Shown: piece after piece, positions 34,901 through 50,300 of the stretch
How the letters are laid out: each line of letters begins with the position of its first letter
How positions within the stretch are numbered: position 1 is the stretch's first letter
NCBI RefSeq assembly: GCF_937616625.2
Contig: NC_065572.1
Location: forward strand, 42,559,653 to 42,623,652
Source: Mercurialis annua
Taxonomy: Eukaryota > Streptophyta > Magnoliopsida > Malpighiales > Euphorbiaceae
Length of the DNA stretch: 64,000 bases
Reading direction: 5' to 3'
Notes under the pieces: model-generated
What the model was told of the DNA's origin: nothing
What the model saw: only the letters and a program-made list of their open reading frames with translations
The model's database searches: none
Made by a program: the position numbers and the translations under genes

Positions 34901-37900
34901 CGTTTCACCTTTTTAGCAATTTAAGCCAAATGTTTACAAACGTTACGAAACAAATCCAAGCGTTTAACCTTTTTAGACATTTTAGCCAAACGTTTACAAA
35001 CATTACAAAACAAATCCAAGCGTTTCACCTGTTTAGCAATTTAAGCCAAAAGTTTACAAACATTACGAAACAAATCCAAGAGTTTCACCTTTTTAGCAAT
35101 TTAAGCCAAACGTTTATAAACGTTACGAAACAAATCCAAACGTTTCACCTTTTTAGCGATTTAAGTCAAATATTTTCAAACGTTACGAAACAAATTCAAA
35201 CGTTTCACCTTTTTAGCTATTTAAGCCAAACATTTACGATGGTTTGAAAACAAATCCAAATGTTTCACCTTTTTAGCAATTTAAGCCAAACGTTTACAAA
35301 CGTTACGAAACAAATTCATTCATTTCACCTTTTTAGCAATTTCAGCCAAACATTTATAAACGTTACAAAACAAATCCAAGCGTTTCACCTTTTTAATAAT
35401 TTTAGCGAAATGTTTACAAACGTTAGCGATTTAAGCGAAATGTTTAAAAACTTACGAAACAAATCCAAACGTTTCAACTTTTTAGCGATTTAAGCCAAAC
35501 GTTAACAAATGTTACCAAATAAATCCAAACGTTTCCCCTTTATAGCGATATAAGCCAAACGTTTACAAACGTTATGAAACAAATCCAAACGTTTCCCCTT
35601 TTTAGCTATTTAAGCCAAACGTTTACAAACATTACAAAACAAATCCAAAAGTTTCTCCTTTTTAAAAATTTAAGCCAAACGTTTATAAACGTTACGAAAC
35701 AAATCCAAACGTTTCGCCTTTTTAGAAATTTAAGCCAAACGTTTACGAACATTGCGAAAAAATTTCAAACGTTTCCCCATTTTATCGATTTAAGCCGAAC
35801 GTTTAAAACGTCACGAAACAAATCCAAGCGTTTCACCTTTTTGGCGATTGAAGCCAAACGTTTAAAACGTTGCGAAACAAATCCAAACGTTTCACCTTTT
35901 TAGCAATTTATGCAAAACGTTTACAAACATTACGAAATAAATCGAAGTGTTTCATCTTTTTAGCGATTGAAGCCAAATGTTTACAAACGTTACGAAACAA
36001 ATTCAAACGTTTCACATTTTTAGCAATTTAAGCCAAACGTTTACAAATGTTACGAACAAATCCAAGAGTTTCAGCTCTTTAGCAATTTAAGCCAAACGTT
36101 TACAAACGTTACGAAACAAATCCAAGCGTTTCACCTATTTAGCAATTTAAGCCAAACGTTTACAAACGTTACGAAACAAATCCAAATATTTCACCTTTTT
36201 AACAGTTTAAGCCAAACGTTTACAAACGGTACGAAACAAATCCAAATGTTTCACCTTTATAGCGATTTAAGCCAATCATTTACAAACGCTACGAAACAAA
36301 TCCAAATGTTTCACCTTTTTAGAAATTTAAGCCAAACGTTTACAAACTTTACAAAACAAATCCAAGTGCTTTACCTTTTTAGCAATTTAAACCAAACATT
36401 GACAAACGTTACGAAACAAATCAAGCGTTTCATCTTTTTATCAATTTAAGTAAAACGTTTACAAACGTTGCGAAAAAAATCCAAACGTTTCCTTATTTTA
36501 GCGATTTAAGCAAAACGTTTAAAAGGTTACGCAACCAATCCAAATGTTTCACCTTTTTAACAATTTAAGCGAAACGTTTACAAACGTTACGAAACAAATC
36601 CAAGTGTTTCACCTTTTTAGCAATTTAAGCAAAATATTTATAAACGTTACGAAATAAATCCAAGCGTTTCACCTTTTTAGCAACAAACGTTACGAAAGAA
36701 ACCCAAGCGTTTCACCTTTTTAGCAATTCAAGTCGAACGTTTACAACCGTTAGGAAACAAATCCAAACATTTCACCTTTTAAGCGATTTAAGCCAAACCT
36801 TTACAAACATTACGAAACAAATCCAAACGTTTCACCATTTTAGCGATTTAAGCGAAACGTTTGCAAACGTTACGAAACAAATCCAGACGTTTCACCTTTT
36901 TAGCGATTTAAGCAAAATGTTTTCAAACGGTATGAAACAAATCCAAATGCTTTGCCTTTTTAGTGATTTAAGCCAAACGTTTACAAACGCTACGTAAAAA
37001 ATCACAATGTTTCACCTTTTTAGCAATTTAAACCAAACATTTACAAACGTTACGAAACAAATCCAAATGTTTCCTTTTTTGTGCGATTTAAGCCAAACGT
37101 TTGCAAACGTTTCGAAACAAATACAAACGTTTCCCCTTTTAGCGATTTAAGCCAAACGTTTTCAAACGTTATGAAAGAAATCCAAATGTTTCACCTTTTT
37201 AGCGATTTAAGCCAGATATTTACAAACGTTACAAAATAAATCCAAATGTTTCACCTTTTTAGCAATTAAAGCCAAATGTTTACAAATGTTACGAAACAAA
37301 TCCAAACGTATCCCCATTTTAGTGATTTAAGCCAAACATTTAAAACGTTACGAAACAAAACCAAGCGTTTCACCTTTTTAGCAATTTAAGCCAAATGTTT
37401 ACAAACATTACGAAACAAATCCAAGCGTTTCACCTTTTTAGCAATTGAAGCCAAACGTTTACCAACGTTACGAAACAAATCCAAACGTTTCACTTTTTAG
37501 AAATTTAAGCCAAACGTTTATAAATGTTACGAAACAAATCCAAACGTTTCACCTTTTTAGCGATTTAAGCCAAACATTTACAATGCTTTTGAAACAAATC
37601 CAAAAGTTTCACCTATTTAGAAATTTAAGCCAAAAGTTATAAAACAAATCCAAGTGTTTCACCTTTTTAATAATTTAAGCCAAACGTATATAAATGGTAC
37701 AAAACAAATCCAATCGTTTCACCTTTTTAGCGATTTAAGTGAAATGATTACAAACATTACGAAACAAATCCAAACGTTCCACCTTTTAGCGATTTAAGCG
37801 AAACGTTTAAAAACATTACGAAACAAATCCAAATGTTTCACCTTTTTAGCAATTTAAGCAAAACGTTTACAAACATTACAAAACAAATCCAAGCGTTTCA

Positions 37901-38050
37901 CCTTTTTAGCAATTTAAGCCAAATATTTACAAACGTTACGAAACAAATCCAAGCGTTGCACCTTTTTAGCATTTTAAGCCAAACGTTTACAAACATTACA
38001 AAACAAATCCAAGCGTTTCACCTTTTTAGCAATTTAAGCCAAACCTTTAC
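31078..38050. repeat. 60-bp satellite array, segment 8
   Basis: The first 0.9 kb ends higher-order unit 3. The rest is satellite with only distant long-range relatives: the marker monomer occurs near 32,292 (diverged), 33,367 and 34,644, and the 30-bp deletion block near 35,421. The block order 34,644-36,000 resembles 17,273-18,600 and 39,164-40,560, so it is an older copy of the same ancestral arrangement. Near 36,680 part of a monomer is missing (TTTAGCAACAAACG). No MITE and no gene. Confidence 0.92.
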
Positions 38051-41000
38051 AAACATTAAAAAAAAAACAAGCGTTTCACCTTTTCAGCAATTTAAGCAAA
38101 ACGTTTATAAACGTTACGAAACAAATCCAAGCGTTTCACCTTTTCAGCAATATAAGCCAAGCGTTTACAAAAATTACGAAACAAATCCAAGCGTTTCACC
38201 CTTTTAGCAATGTAAGCCAAACGTTTACAAACGTTACGAAACAAATCCAAGCGTTACACCTTTTTACCAATTAAGCCAAACGTTTACAAACATTACAAAA
38301 CTAATCCAAGCGTTTCACCTTTTTAGCAATTTAAGCCAAATGTTTGCAAACGTTACGAAACAAATCCAAGCGTTTCACCTTTTTAGCATTTTAAGCCAAA
38401 CGTTTACAAACATTACCAAACAAATCCAATCGTTTCACTTTTTTAGCAATTTAAGCCAAACTTTTACAAACATTACGAAACAAAACCAAGCGTTTCACCT
38501 TTTTAGCAAATTAAGCAAAACGTTTACAAACGTTACGAAACAAATCCAAGCGTTTCACCTTTTTAGCAATTTAAGCCAAATGTTTACAAACATTACGAAA
38601 CAAATCCAAGCGTTTCACCTTTTTTGCAATGTAAGCCAAATGTTTACAAACGTTACGAAACAAATCCAAGCGTTTTACCTTTTTAGCAATTTAAGCCAAA
38701 CGTTTACAAACGTTACGAAATAAATCTGAATGTTTGACCTTTTAAGCGATTAAAGCCAAACGTTCACAAACGATACGAAACAAATCCAAATATTTCACCT
38801 TTTTAGCAATTTAAGCCAAACCCTTACTAACGTGATGAAACAAATCCCAATGTTTCACCTTTTTAGCGATTTAAGCCAAACGTTTACAAATGTTACGAAA
38901 CAAAACTAAATGTTTCACCTATTTAGCGATTTAAGCCAAACGTTTACAAACGTTACAAAATAAATCCAAATGTTTCACCTTTTTAGCGATTTAAGGCAAA
39001 CGTTTTCAAACGTTATGAAATAAATCCAAACGTTTCACCTTTTTAGCGATTTAAGCCAAACGTTTACAAACGTTACAAAACAAATCCAAATATTTCACCT
39101 TTTTAGCAATTTAAGCCAAACTTTTACAAACGTTATGAAATAAAACCAAATGTTTAAAACGCTATGAAACAAATTAAAACGTTTCACATTTTTAGCGGTT
39201 TAAGCCAATCGTTTACAAATGTTACGAAACAAAACCAAGCGTTTCACCTTTTTAGCAATTTAAGCCAAACGTTTACAAACATTACAAAACAAATCCAATT
39301 ATTTCACCTTTTTAACAATTTAAGCCAAATGTTTACAAACGTTACGAAACAAATCCAAGCAGTTCACCTTTTTTGCAATATAAACAAAATATCTACAAAC
39401 ATTTCAAAACAAATCCAAGCGTTTCACCTTTTTAGCAAATTAAGCCAAATGTTTACAAATGTTACGAAACAAATCCAAGCGTTTAACCTTTTTAGACATT
39501 TTAGCTAAACGTTTACAAACATTACAGAACAAATCCAAGCGTTTCACCTTTTTAGCAATTTAAGCCAAAAGTTTACAAACATTACGAAACAAATCCAAGA
39601 GTTTCACCTTTTTTTTAATTTAAGCCAAACTTTTATAAACGTTACGAAACAAATCCAAACTTTTCACCTTTTAAGCGATTTAAGTCAAACATTTTCAAAC
39701 TTTACGAAACAAATTCAAACGTTTCACCTTTTTATCTATTTAAGCCAAACATTTACGATGGTTTGGAAACAAATCCAAATGTTTCACATTTTTAGCAATT
39801 TAAGCCAAATGTTTACAAACGTTACGAAACAAATTCAAGCATTTCTCCTTTTTAGCAATTTAAGCCAAACGTTTACAAATGTTACAAACAAATCCAAGCG
39901 TTTCACCTTTTTAGTAATTATAGCGAAATGTTTACAAATGTTAGCGATTTAAGCGAAATGTTAAAAAACTTACGAAACAAATCCAAACGTTTCAACTTTT
40001 TAGCGATTTAAGCCAAACGTTTACAAATGTTACCAAATAAATCCAAACGTTTCCCCTTTATAGCGATATAAGCCAAACATTTACAAACGTTACGAAACAA
40101 ATCCAAACGTTTCCCCTTTTTAGCGATTTAAGCCAAATGTTTACAAACATTACTAAACAAATCCAAACGTTTCTCCTTTTTAGCAATTTAAGCCAAATGT
40201 TTATAAACGTTACGAAACAAATCCAAACGTTTCGCCTTTTTAGCAATTTAAGCCAAACGTTTACGAACATTGCGAAAAATTTCAAACGTTTCCCCATTTT
40301 ATCGACTTAAGCCGAACGTTTAAAACGTCACGAAACAAATCCAAATGTTTCACATTTTTGGCGATTTAAGCCAAACGTTTAAAACGTTGCGAAACAAATC
40401 CAAACGTTTCACCTTTTTAGCAAATTATGCAGAACGTTTACAAACATTACGAAACAAAATCGAAGTGTTTCATCTTTTTAGCGATTGAAGCCAAATGTTT
40501 ACAAACGTAACGAAACAAATTCAAACGTTTCACATTTTTAGCAATTTAAGCCAAATGTTTACAAATGTTACGAAAGAAAAACCAAGTATTTCACCTATTT
40601 TTAGCAATTTAAGCCAAACGTTTATAAACGTTAAGAACAAATCAGAGCGTTTCAGCTCTTTAGCAATTTAAGCCAAACGTTTACAAACGTTACGAAACAA
40701 ATCCAAGCGTTTCACCTTTTTAGCAATTTAAGCCAAACGTTTACAGACGTTACGAAACAAATCCAAATATTTCACCTTTTTGGAGTTTAAGCCAAACGTT
40801 TACAAACGGTACGAAACAAATTTAAACGTTTCCCCTTTATAGCGATTTAAGCCAATCATTTACAAACGCTACGAAACAAATCCAAATGTTTCACCTTTTT
40901 AGCAATGTAAGCCAAACGTTTACAAACGTTACAAAACAAATCCAAGTATTTCACCTTTTTAGCAATTTAAACCAAACATTTACAACGTTACGAAACAAAT

Positions 41001-43071
41001 CAAGCGTTTCATCTTTTGATAAATTTAAGCAAAACGTTTACAAACGTTGCGAAAAAAATCCAAACGTTTCCTTCTTTTAGCGATTTAAGCAAAACGTTTA
41101 AAAGGTTACGCTACCAATCCAAATGTTTCACCTATTTAGCAATTTAAGCGAAACGTTTACAAACGTTACGAAACAGATCTAAGCGTTTCACCTTTTTAGC
41201 AATTTAAGCCAAATATTTACAAACGTTACGAAACAAATCCAAGCGTTTCACCTTTGTAGCAATTTAAGCAAAACGTTTACGAACGTTACGAAACAAATCC
41301 AAGCGTTTCACCTTTTTAGCAATTCAAGCCGAACGTTTACAACCGTTACGAAACAAATCCAAACATTTCACCTTTTAAGCGATTTAAGCCAAACCTTTAC
41401 AAACCTTACGAAACAAATCCAAACGTTTCACCTTTTTAGCGATTTAAGCGAAACGTTTGCAAACGTTGCGAAACAAATCCAGACGTTTCACCTTTTTAGC
41501 GATTTAAGCAAAACGTTTTCAAACGGTAAGAAACAAATCCAAATGTTTCGCCTTTTTAGTGATTTAAGCCAAACGTTTACAAACGCTACGAAAAAAATCA
41601 CAACGTTTCACCTTTTTAGCAATTTAAGCCAAACCTTTACAAACGTTACGAAACAAATCCAAACGTTTCACCTTTTTAGCGATTTAAGCGAAACGTTTGC
41701 AAACGTTGCGAAACAAATCCAGACGTTTCACCTTTTTAGCGATTTAAGCAAAACGTTTTCAAACGGTAAGAAACAAATCCAAATGTTTCGCCTTTTTAGT
41801 GATTTAAGCCAAACGTTTACAAACGCTACGAAAAAAATCACAACGTTTCACCTTTTTAGCAATTTAAGCCAAACGTTTGCAAACGTTTCGAAACAAATAC
41901 AAACGTTTCCCCTTTTAGCGATTTAAGCCAAACGTTTTCAAACGTTATGAAAGAAATCCAAATGTTTCACCTTTTTAGCGATTTAAGCCAGATGTTTACA
42001 AACGTTACAAAACAAATCCAAATGCTTCACCTTTTTAGCAATTTAAGCCAAAAGTTTACAATCGTTACGAAACAAAGCCAAACGTTTAAAACATTATGAA
42101 ACAAATTAAAACGTTTCATATTTTTAGCGATTTAAGCCAAACATTTACAAACGTTACGAAACAAAACCAAGCGTTTCACCTTTTTAGCAATTGAAGCCAA
42201 ATGTTTACAAACATTACGAAACAAATCCAAGTGTTTCACCTTTTTAGCAATTTAAGCCAAACGTTTACCAACGTTACGAAACAAATCCAAACGTTTCACC
42301 TTTTTAGAAATTTAAGCCAAACGTTTATAAACTTTACGAAACAAATCCAAATGTTTCACCTTTTTAGCAATTTATGCCAAACATTTACAATGCTTTTGAA
42401 ACAAATCCAAAAGTTTCACCTATTTAGAAATTTAAGCCAAAAGTTATAAAACAAATCCAAGTGTTTCACCTTTTTAATAATTTAAGCCAAACGTTTACAA
42501 ATGGTACGAAACAAATCCAATCGTTTCACCTTTTTAGCAATTTAAGCGAAATGTTTGCAAACATTACGAAACAAATCCAAACGTTCCACCTTTTAGTGAT
42601 TTAAGCGAAATGTTTAAAATTATTACGAAACAAATCCAAATGTTTCACCTTTTTAGCAATTTAAGCAAAACGTTTACAAAGATTACAAAACAAATCCAAG
42701 CGTTTCACCTTTTTAGCAATTTAAGCCAAATGTTTACAAACGTTACGAAACAAATCCAAGCGTTGCACCTTTTTAGCATTTTAAGCCAAACGTTTACAAA
42801 CATTACGAAACAAATCCAAGCGTTTCACCTTTTTAGCAATTTAAGCCAAACCTTTACAAACATTAAAAAAAACCGAGCGTTTCACCTTTTTAGCAATTTA
42901 AGCAAAACGTTTACAAACGTTACGAAACAAATCCAAGCGTTTCACCTTTTCAGCAATATAAGCCAAGCGTTTACAAAAATTACGAAACAAATCCAAGCGT
43001 TTCACCCTTTTAGAAATGTAAGCCAAACGTTTACAAACGTTACGAAACAAATCCAAGCGTTTCACCTTTTT
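38051..43071. repeat. Segmental duplication block R1 (matches 47,305-52,142)
   Basis: About 5 kb of satellite repeated at an offset of 9,250 bp, for example the marker monomers at 39,164 and 48,414 and the blocks at 40,058 and 49,308. The offset falls to 9,071 bp after about 41,870 because R1 has an extra 240-bp duplication and lacks one 60-bp monomer there. Similarity ends near 43,071, where the paralogue continues AGAAATTT and R1 continues AGCAATTAAG. Ends are approximate. Confidence 0.83.
41391..41870. repeat. 240-bp (four-monomer) tandem duplication
   Basis: The lines starting at 41,461 and 41,701 are identical over 60 bases, and those at 41,521 and 41,761 likewise. The paralogous region near 50,700-50,870 has one copy. 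This is a very recent unequal exchange in steps of whole monomers. Confidence 0.87.
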
Positions 43072-46000
43072 AGCAATTAAGCCAAACGTTTACAAACATT
43101 ACAAAACACATCCAAGCGTTTCACCTTTTTAGCAATTTAAGCCAAATGTTTGCAAACGTTACGAAACAAATCCAAGCGTTTCACCTTTTTAGCATTTTAA
43201 GCCAAACGTTTACAAATGTTACGAAACAAATCCAAACGTATCCCCATTTTAGTGATTTAAGCCAAACATTACAAATGTTACGAAACAAAACCAAGCGTTT
43301 CACCTTTTTAGCAATTAAGCCAAATGTTTACAAACATTACGAAACAAATCCAAGCGTTTCACCTTTTTAGCAATTTAAGCCAAACGTTTACCAACGTTAC
43401 GAAACAAATCCAAACGTTTCACTTTTTAGAAATTTAAGCCAAACGTTTATAAATGTTACGAAACAAATCCAAACGTTTCACCTTTTTAGCGATTTAAGCC
43501 AAACATTTACAATGCTTTTGAAACAAATCCAAAAGTTTCTCCTATTTAGAAATTTAAGCCAAAAGTTATAAAACAAATCCAAGCGTTTCACCTTTATAAT
43601 AATTTAAGCCAAACGTTTACAAATGGTACGAAACAAATCAAATCGTTTCACCTTTTTAGCAATTTAAGCGAAATGATTACAAACATTACGAAACAAATCC
43701 AAACGTTCCACCTTTTAGCGATTTAAGCGAAACGTTTAAAAACATTACGAAACAAATCCAAATGTTTCACCTTTTTAGCAATTTAAGCAAAACGTTTACA
43801 AACATTACAAAACAAATCCAAGCGTTTCACCTTTTTAGCAATTTAAGCAAAATGTTTACAAACGTTACGAAACAAATCCAAGCGTTGCACCTTTTTAGCA
43901 TTTTAAGCCAAACGTTTACAAACATTACAAAACAAATCCAAGCGTTTCACCTTTTTAGCAATTTAAGCCAAACCTTTACAAACATTAAAAAAACCAAATG
44001 TTTCACCTTTTCAGCAATTTAAGCAAAACGTTTACAAACGTTACGAAACAAATCCAAGCGTTTCACCTTTTCAGCAATATAAGCCAAGCGTTTACAAAAT
44101 TTTTGAAACAAATCCAAGCGTTTCACCCTTTTAGAAATGTAAGCCAAACGTTTACAAACGTTACGAAACAAATCCAAGCGTTTCACCTTTTTAGCAATTA
44201 AGCCAAACGTTTACAAACATTACAAAACAAATCCAAGCGTTTCACCTTTTTAGCAATTTAAGCCAAATGTTTGCAAACGTTACGAAACAAATCCAAGTGT
44301 TTCACCTTTTAGCATTTTAAGCCAAACGTTTGCAAACGTTACGAAACAAATCCAAGTGTTTCACCTTTTTAGCATTTTAAGCCAAACGTTTACAAATGTT
44401 ACGAAACAAATCCAAACGGATTCCCATTTTAGTGATTTAAGCCAAACATTTAAAACGTTACGAAACAAAACCAAGCGTTTCACCTTTTTAGCAATTTAAG
44501 CCAAACGATTACCAACGTTACGAAAGAAATCCAAACGTTTCACTTTTTAGAAATTTAAGCCAAACGTTTATAAATGTTACGAAACAAATCCAAACGTTTC
44601 ACCTTTTTAGCGATTTAAGCCAAACATTTACAATGCTTTTGAAACAAATCCAAAAGTTTCACCTATTTAGAAATTTAAGCCAAAAGTTATAAAACAAATC
44701 CAAGCGTTTCACCTTTTTAATAATTTAAGCCAAACGTTTACAAATGGTACGAAGCAAATCCAATCGTTTCACCTTTTTAGCAATTTAAGTGAAATGATTA
44801 CAAACATTACGAAACAAATCCAAACGTTCCACCTTTTAGCGATTTAAGCGAAACGTTTAAAAACATTACGAAACAAATCCAAGTGTTTCACCTTTTTAGC
44901 AATTTAAGCAAAACGTTTACAAACATTACAAAACAAATCCAAGCGTTTCACCTTTTTAGCAATTTAAGCCAAATGTTTACAAACGTTACGAAACAAATCC
45001 AAGCGTTGCACCTTTTTAGCATTTTAAGCCAAACGTTTACAAACATTACAAAACAAATCCAAGCGTTTCACCTTTTTAGCAATTTAAGCCAAACCTTTAC
45101 AAACATTAAAAAAACCAAATGTTTCACCTTTTCAGCAATTTAAGCAAAACGTTTACAAACGTTACGAAACAAATCCAAGCGTTTCACCTTTTCAGCAATA
45201 TAAGCCAAGCGTTTACAAAAATTACGAAACAAATCCAAGCGTTTCACCCTTTTAGCAATGTAAGCCAAACGTTTACAAACGTTACAAAACAAATCCAAGC
45301 GTTACACCTTTTTACCAATTAATCCAAACGTTTACAAACATTACAAAACAAATCCAAGCGTTTCACCTTTTTAGCAATTTAAGCCAAAGGTTTGCAAACG
45401 TTACGAAACAAATCCAAGCGTTTCACCTTTTTAGCATTTTAAGCCAAACGTTTACAAACATTACCAAACAAATCCAATCGTTTCACTTTTTTAGTAATTT
45501 AAGCCAAACTTTTACAAACATTACGAAACAAAACCAAGCGTTTCACCTTTTTAGCAAATTAAGCAAAACGTTTACAAACGTTACGAAACAAATCCAAGCG
45601 TTTCACCTTTTTAGCAATTTAAGCCAAATGTTTACAAACATTACGAAACAAATCCAAGCGTTTCACCTTTTTGGCAATGTATGCCAAATGTTTACAAACG
45701 TTACGAAACAAATCCAAGCGTTTTACCTTTTTAGCCATTTAAGCCAAACGTTTACAAACGTTACGAAATAAATCCGAATGTTTGACCTTTTAAGCGATTA
45801 AAGCCAAACGTTCACAAACGATACGAAACAAATCCAAATATTTCACCTTTTTAGCAATTTAAGCCAAACCCTTACTAACGTTATGAAACAAATCCAAATG
45901 TTTCACCTTTTTAGCGATTTAAGCCAAACGTTTACAAATGTTACAAAACAAAACTAAACGTTTCACCTATTTAGCGATTTAAGCCAAACGTTTACAAACG

Positions 46001-47304
46001 TTACGAAATAAATCCAAACGTTTCACCTTTTTAGCGATTTAATGCAAACGTTTTCAAACGTTACGAAATAAATCCAAACGTTTCACCTTTTTAGCGATTT
46101 AAGCCAAACGTTGCAAAACAAATCCAAATATTTCACCTTTTTAGCAATTTAAGCCAAGCTTTTACAAACGTTATGAAATAAAACCAAATGTTTAAAACGC
46201 TATGAAACAAATTAAAACGTTTCACATTTTTAGCGGCTTAAGCCAATCGTTTACAAATGTTACGAAACAAAACCAAGCGTTTCACCTTTTTAGCAATTTA
46301 AGCCAAACTTTTACAAACATTACAAAACAAATCCAATTGTTTCACCTTTTTAACAATTTAAGCCAAATGTTTACAAACTTTACGAAACAAATCCAAGCAT
46401 TTCACCTTTTTTGCAATATAAACAAAATATCTACAAACATTTCAAAACAAATCCAAGCGTTTCACCTTTTTAGCAATTTAAGCCAAATGTTTACAAACGT
46501 TACGAAACAAATCCAAGCGTTTAAACTTTTTAGACATTTTAGCTAAACGTTTAAAAACATTACAAAACAAATCCAAGCGTTTCACCTTTTTAGCAATTTA
46601 AGCCAAAAGTTTACAAACATTACGAAACAAATCCAAGAGTTTCACCTTTTTAGCAATTTAAGCCAAACTTTTATAAACGTTACGAAACAAATCCAAACGT
46701 TTCACCTTTTTAACGATTTAAGTCAAACATTTTCAAACGTTACGAAACAAATTCAAACGTTTTACCTTTTTATCTATTTAAGCCAAACATTTACGATGGT
46801 TTGGAAACAAATCCAAATGTTTCACCTTTTTAGCAATTTAAGCCAAATGTTTACAAACGTTACGAAACAAATTCAAGCATTTCACCTTTTTAGCAATTTA
46901 AGCCAAACGTTTACAAATGTTACAAACAAATCCAAGCGTTTCACCTTTTTAGTAATTTTAGCGAAATGTTTACAAATGTTAGCGATTTAAGGGAAATGTT
47001 TAAAAACTTACGAAACAAATCCAAACGTTTCAACGTTTTAGCGATTTAAGCCAAACGTTTACAAATGTTACCAAATAAATCCAAACGTTTCCCCTTTATA
47101 GCGATATAAGCCAAACATTTACAAACGTTACGAAACAAATCCAAACGTTTCCCCTTTTTAGCGATTTAGGCCAAATGTTTACAAACATTACTAAACAAAT
47201 CCAAACGTTTCCCCTTTTTAGCGATTTAGGCCAAATGTTTACAAACATTACTAAACAAATCCAAACGTTTCTCCTTTTTAGCAATTTAAGCCAAACCTTT
47301 ACAA
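43072..47304. repeat. 60-bp satellite with 1.12-kb and 11.7-kb repeats (block S1)
   Basis: Two successive segments starting near 43,762 and 44,883 are related at 1,121 bp. From about 43,295 to 47,280 the block matches 55,010-58,890 at offsets of 11,713 to 11,666 bp. At 47,161-47,280 one 60-bp monomer is duplicated almost exactly (TCCCC in the first copy against TCTCC in the second at the end). Near 44,270-44,390 another near-exact 60-bp duplication carries a 1-base loss. No gene. Confidence 0.85.
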
Positions 47305-50300
47305 ACATTAAAAAAAACAAGCGTTTCACCTTTTCAGCAATTTAAGCAAAACGTTTATAAACGTTACGAAACAAATCCAAGCGTTTCACCTTTTCAGCAA
47401 TATAAGCCAAGCGTTTACAAAAATTACGAAACAAATCCAAGCGTTTCACCCTTTTAGCAATGTAAGCCAAACGTTTACAAACGTTACGAAACAAATCCAA
47501 GCGTTACACCTTTTTACCAATTAAGCCAAACGTTTACAAACATTACAAAACAAATCCAAGCGTTTCACCTTTTTAGCAATTTAAGCCAAATGTTTGCAAA
47601 CGTTACGAAACAAATCCAAGCGTTTCACCTTTTTAGCATTTTAAGCCAAACGTTTACAAATATTACCAAACAAATCCAATCGTTTCACCTTTTTAGTAAT
47701 TTAAGCCAAACTTTTACAAACATTACGAAACAAAACCAAGCGTTTCACCTTTTTAGCAAATTAAGCAAAACGTTTACAAACGTTACGAAACAAATCCAAG
47801 CGTTTCACCTTTTTAGCAATTTAAGCCAAATGTTTACAAACATTACGAAACAAATCCAAGCGTTTCACCTTTTTGGCAATGTATGCCAAATGTTTACAGA
47901 CGTTACGAAACAAATCCAAGCGTTTTACCTTTTTAGCAATTTAAGCCAAACGTTTACAAACGTTACGAAATAAATCCGAATGTTTGACCTTTTAAGCGAT
48001 TAAAGCCAAACGTTCACAAACGATACGAAACAAATCCAAATATTTCACCTTTTTAGCAATTTAAGCCAAACCCTTACTAACGTTATGAAACAAATCCAAA
48101 TGTTTCACCTTTTTAGCGATTTAAGCCAAACGTTTACAAATGTTACGAAACAAAACTAAATGTTTCACCTATTTAGCGATTTAAGCCAAACGTTTACAAA
48201 CGTTACGAAATAAATCCAAACGTTCCACCTTTTTAGTGATTTAAGGCAAACGTTTTCAAACGTTATGAAATAAATCCAAACGTTTCACCTTTTTAGCGAT
48301 TTAAGCCAAACGTTTACAAACGTTACAAAACAAATCCAAATATTTCACCTTTTTAGCAATTTAAGCCAAACTTTTACAAACGTTATGAAATAAAACCAAA
48401 TGTTTAAAACGCTATGAAACAAATTAAAACGTTTCACATTTTTAGCGGTTTAAGCCAATCGCTTACAAATGTTACGAAACAAAACCAAGCGTTTCACCTT
48501 TTTAGCAATTTAAGCCAAACGTTTACAAACATTACAAAACAAATCCAATTATTTCACCTTTTTAACAATTTAAGCCAAATGTTTACAAACGCTACGAAAC
48601 AAATCCAAGCAGTTCACCTTTTTTGCAATATAAACAAAATATCTACAAACATTTCAAAACAAATCCAAGCGTTTCACCTTTTTAGCAAATTAAGCCAAAT
48701 GTTTACAAATGTTACGAAACAAATCCAAGCGTTTAACCTTTTTAGACATTTTAGCTAAACGTTTACAAACATTACAGAACAAATCCAAGCGTTTCACCTT
48801 TTTAGCAATTTAAGCCAAACGTTTACAAACATTACGAAACAAATCCAAGAGTTTCACCTTTTTTTTAATTTAAGCCAAACTTTTATAAACGTTACGAAAC
48901 AAATCCAAACGTTTCACCTTTTAAGCGATTTAAGTCAAACATTTTCAAACTTTACGAAACAAATTCAAACGTTTCACCTTTTTATCTATTTAAGCCAAAC
49001 ATTTACGATGGTTTGGAAACAAATCCAAATGTTTCACATTTTTAGCAATTTAAGCCAAATGTTTACAAACGTTACGAAACAAATTCAAGCATTTCTCCTT
49101 TTTAGCAATTTAAGCCAAACGTTTACAAATGTTACAAACAAATCCAAGCGTTTCACCTTTTTAGTGATTTTAGCGAAATGTTTACACATGTTAGCGATTT
49201 AAGCGAAATGTTTAAAAACTTACGAAACAAATCCAAACGTTTCAACTTTTTAGCGATTTAAGCCAAAAGTTTACAAATGTTACCAAATAAATCCAAACGT
49301 TTCCCCTTTATAGCGATATAAGCCAAACATTTACAAACGTTACGAAACAAATCCAAACGTTTCCCCTTTTTAGCGATTTAAGCCAAATGTTTACAAACAT
49401 TACTAAACAAATCCAAACGTTTCTCCTTTTTAGCAATTTAAGCCAAATGTTTATAAACGTTACGAAACAAATCCAAACGTTTCGCCTTTTTAGCAATTTA
49501 AGCCAAACGTTTACGAACATTGCGAAAAATTTCAAACGTTTCCCCATTTTATCGACTTAAGCCGAACGTTTAAAACGTCACGAAACAAATCCAAATGTTT
49601 CACATTTTTGGTGATTTAAGCCAAACGTTTAAAACGTTGCGAAACAAATCCAAACGTTTCACCTTTTTAGCAATTTATGCAAAACGTTTACAAACATTAC
49701 GAAACAAAATCGAAGTGTTTCATCTTTTTAGCGATTGAAGCCAAATGTTTACAAAAGTTACGAAACAAATTCAAACGTTTCACATTTTTAGCAATTTAAG
49801 CCAAATGTTTACAAATGTTACGAAAGAAAAACCAAGTATTTCACCTATTTTTAGCAATTTAAGCCAAACGTTTATAAACGTTAAGAACAAATCCAAGCGT
49901 TTCAGCTCTTTAGCAATTTAAGCCAAACGTTTACAAACGTTACGAAACAAATCCAAGCGTTTCACCTTTTTAGCAATTTAAGCCAAACGTTTACAGACGT
50001 TACGAAACAAATCCAAATATTTCACCTTTTTTGGAGTTTAAGCCAAACGTTTACAAACGGTACGAAACAAATTTAAACGTTTCCCCTTTATAGCGATTTA
50101 AGCCAATCATTTACAAACGCTACGAAACAAATCCAAATGTTTCACCTTTTTAGCAATGTAAGCCAAACGTTTACAAACGTTACAAAACAAATCCAAGTAT
50201 TTCACCTTTTTAGCAATTTAAACCAAACATTTAAAACGTTACGAAACAAATCAAGCGTTTCATCTTTTGATAAATTTATGCAAAACGTTTACAAACGTTG

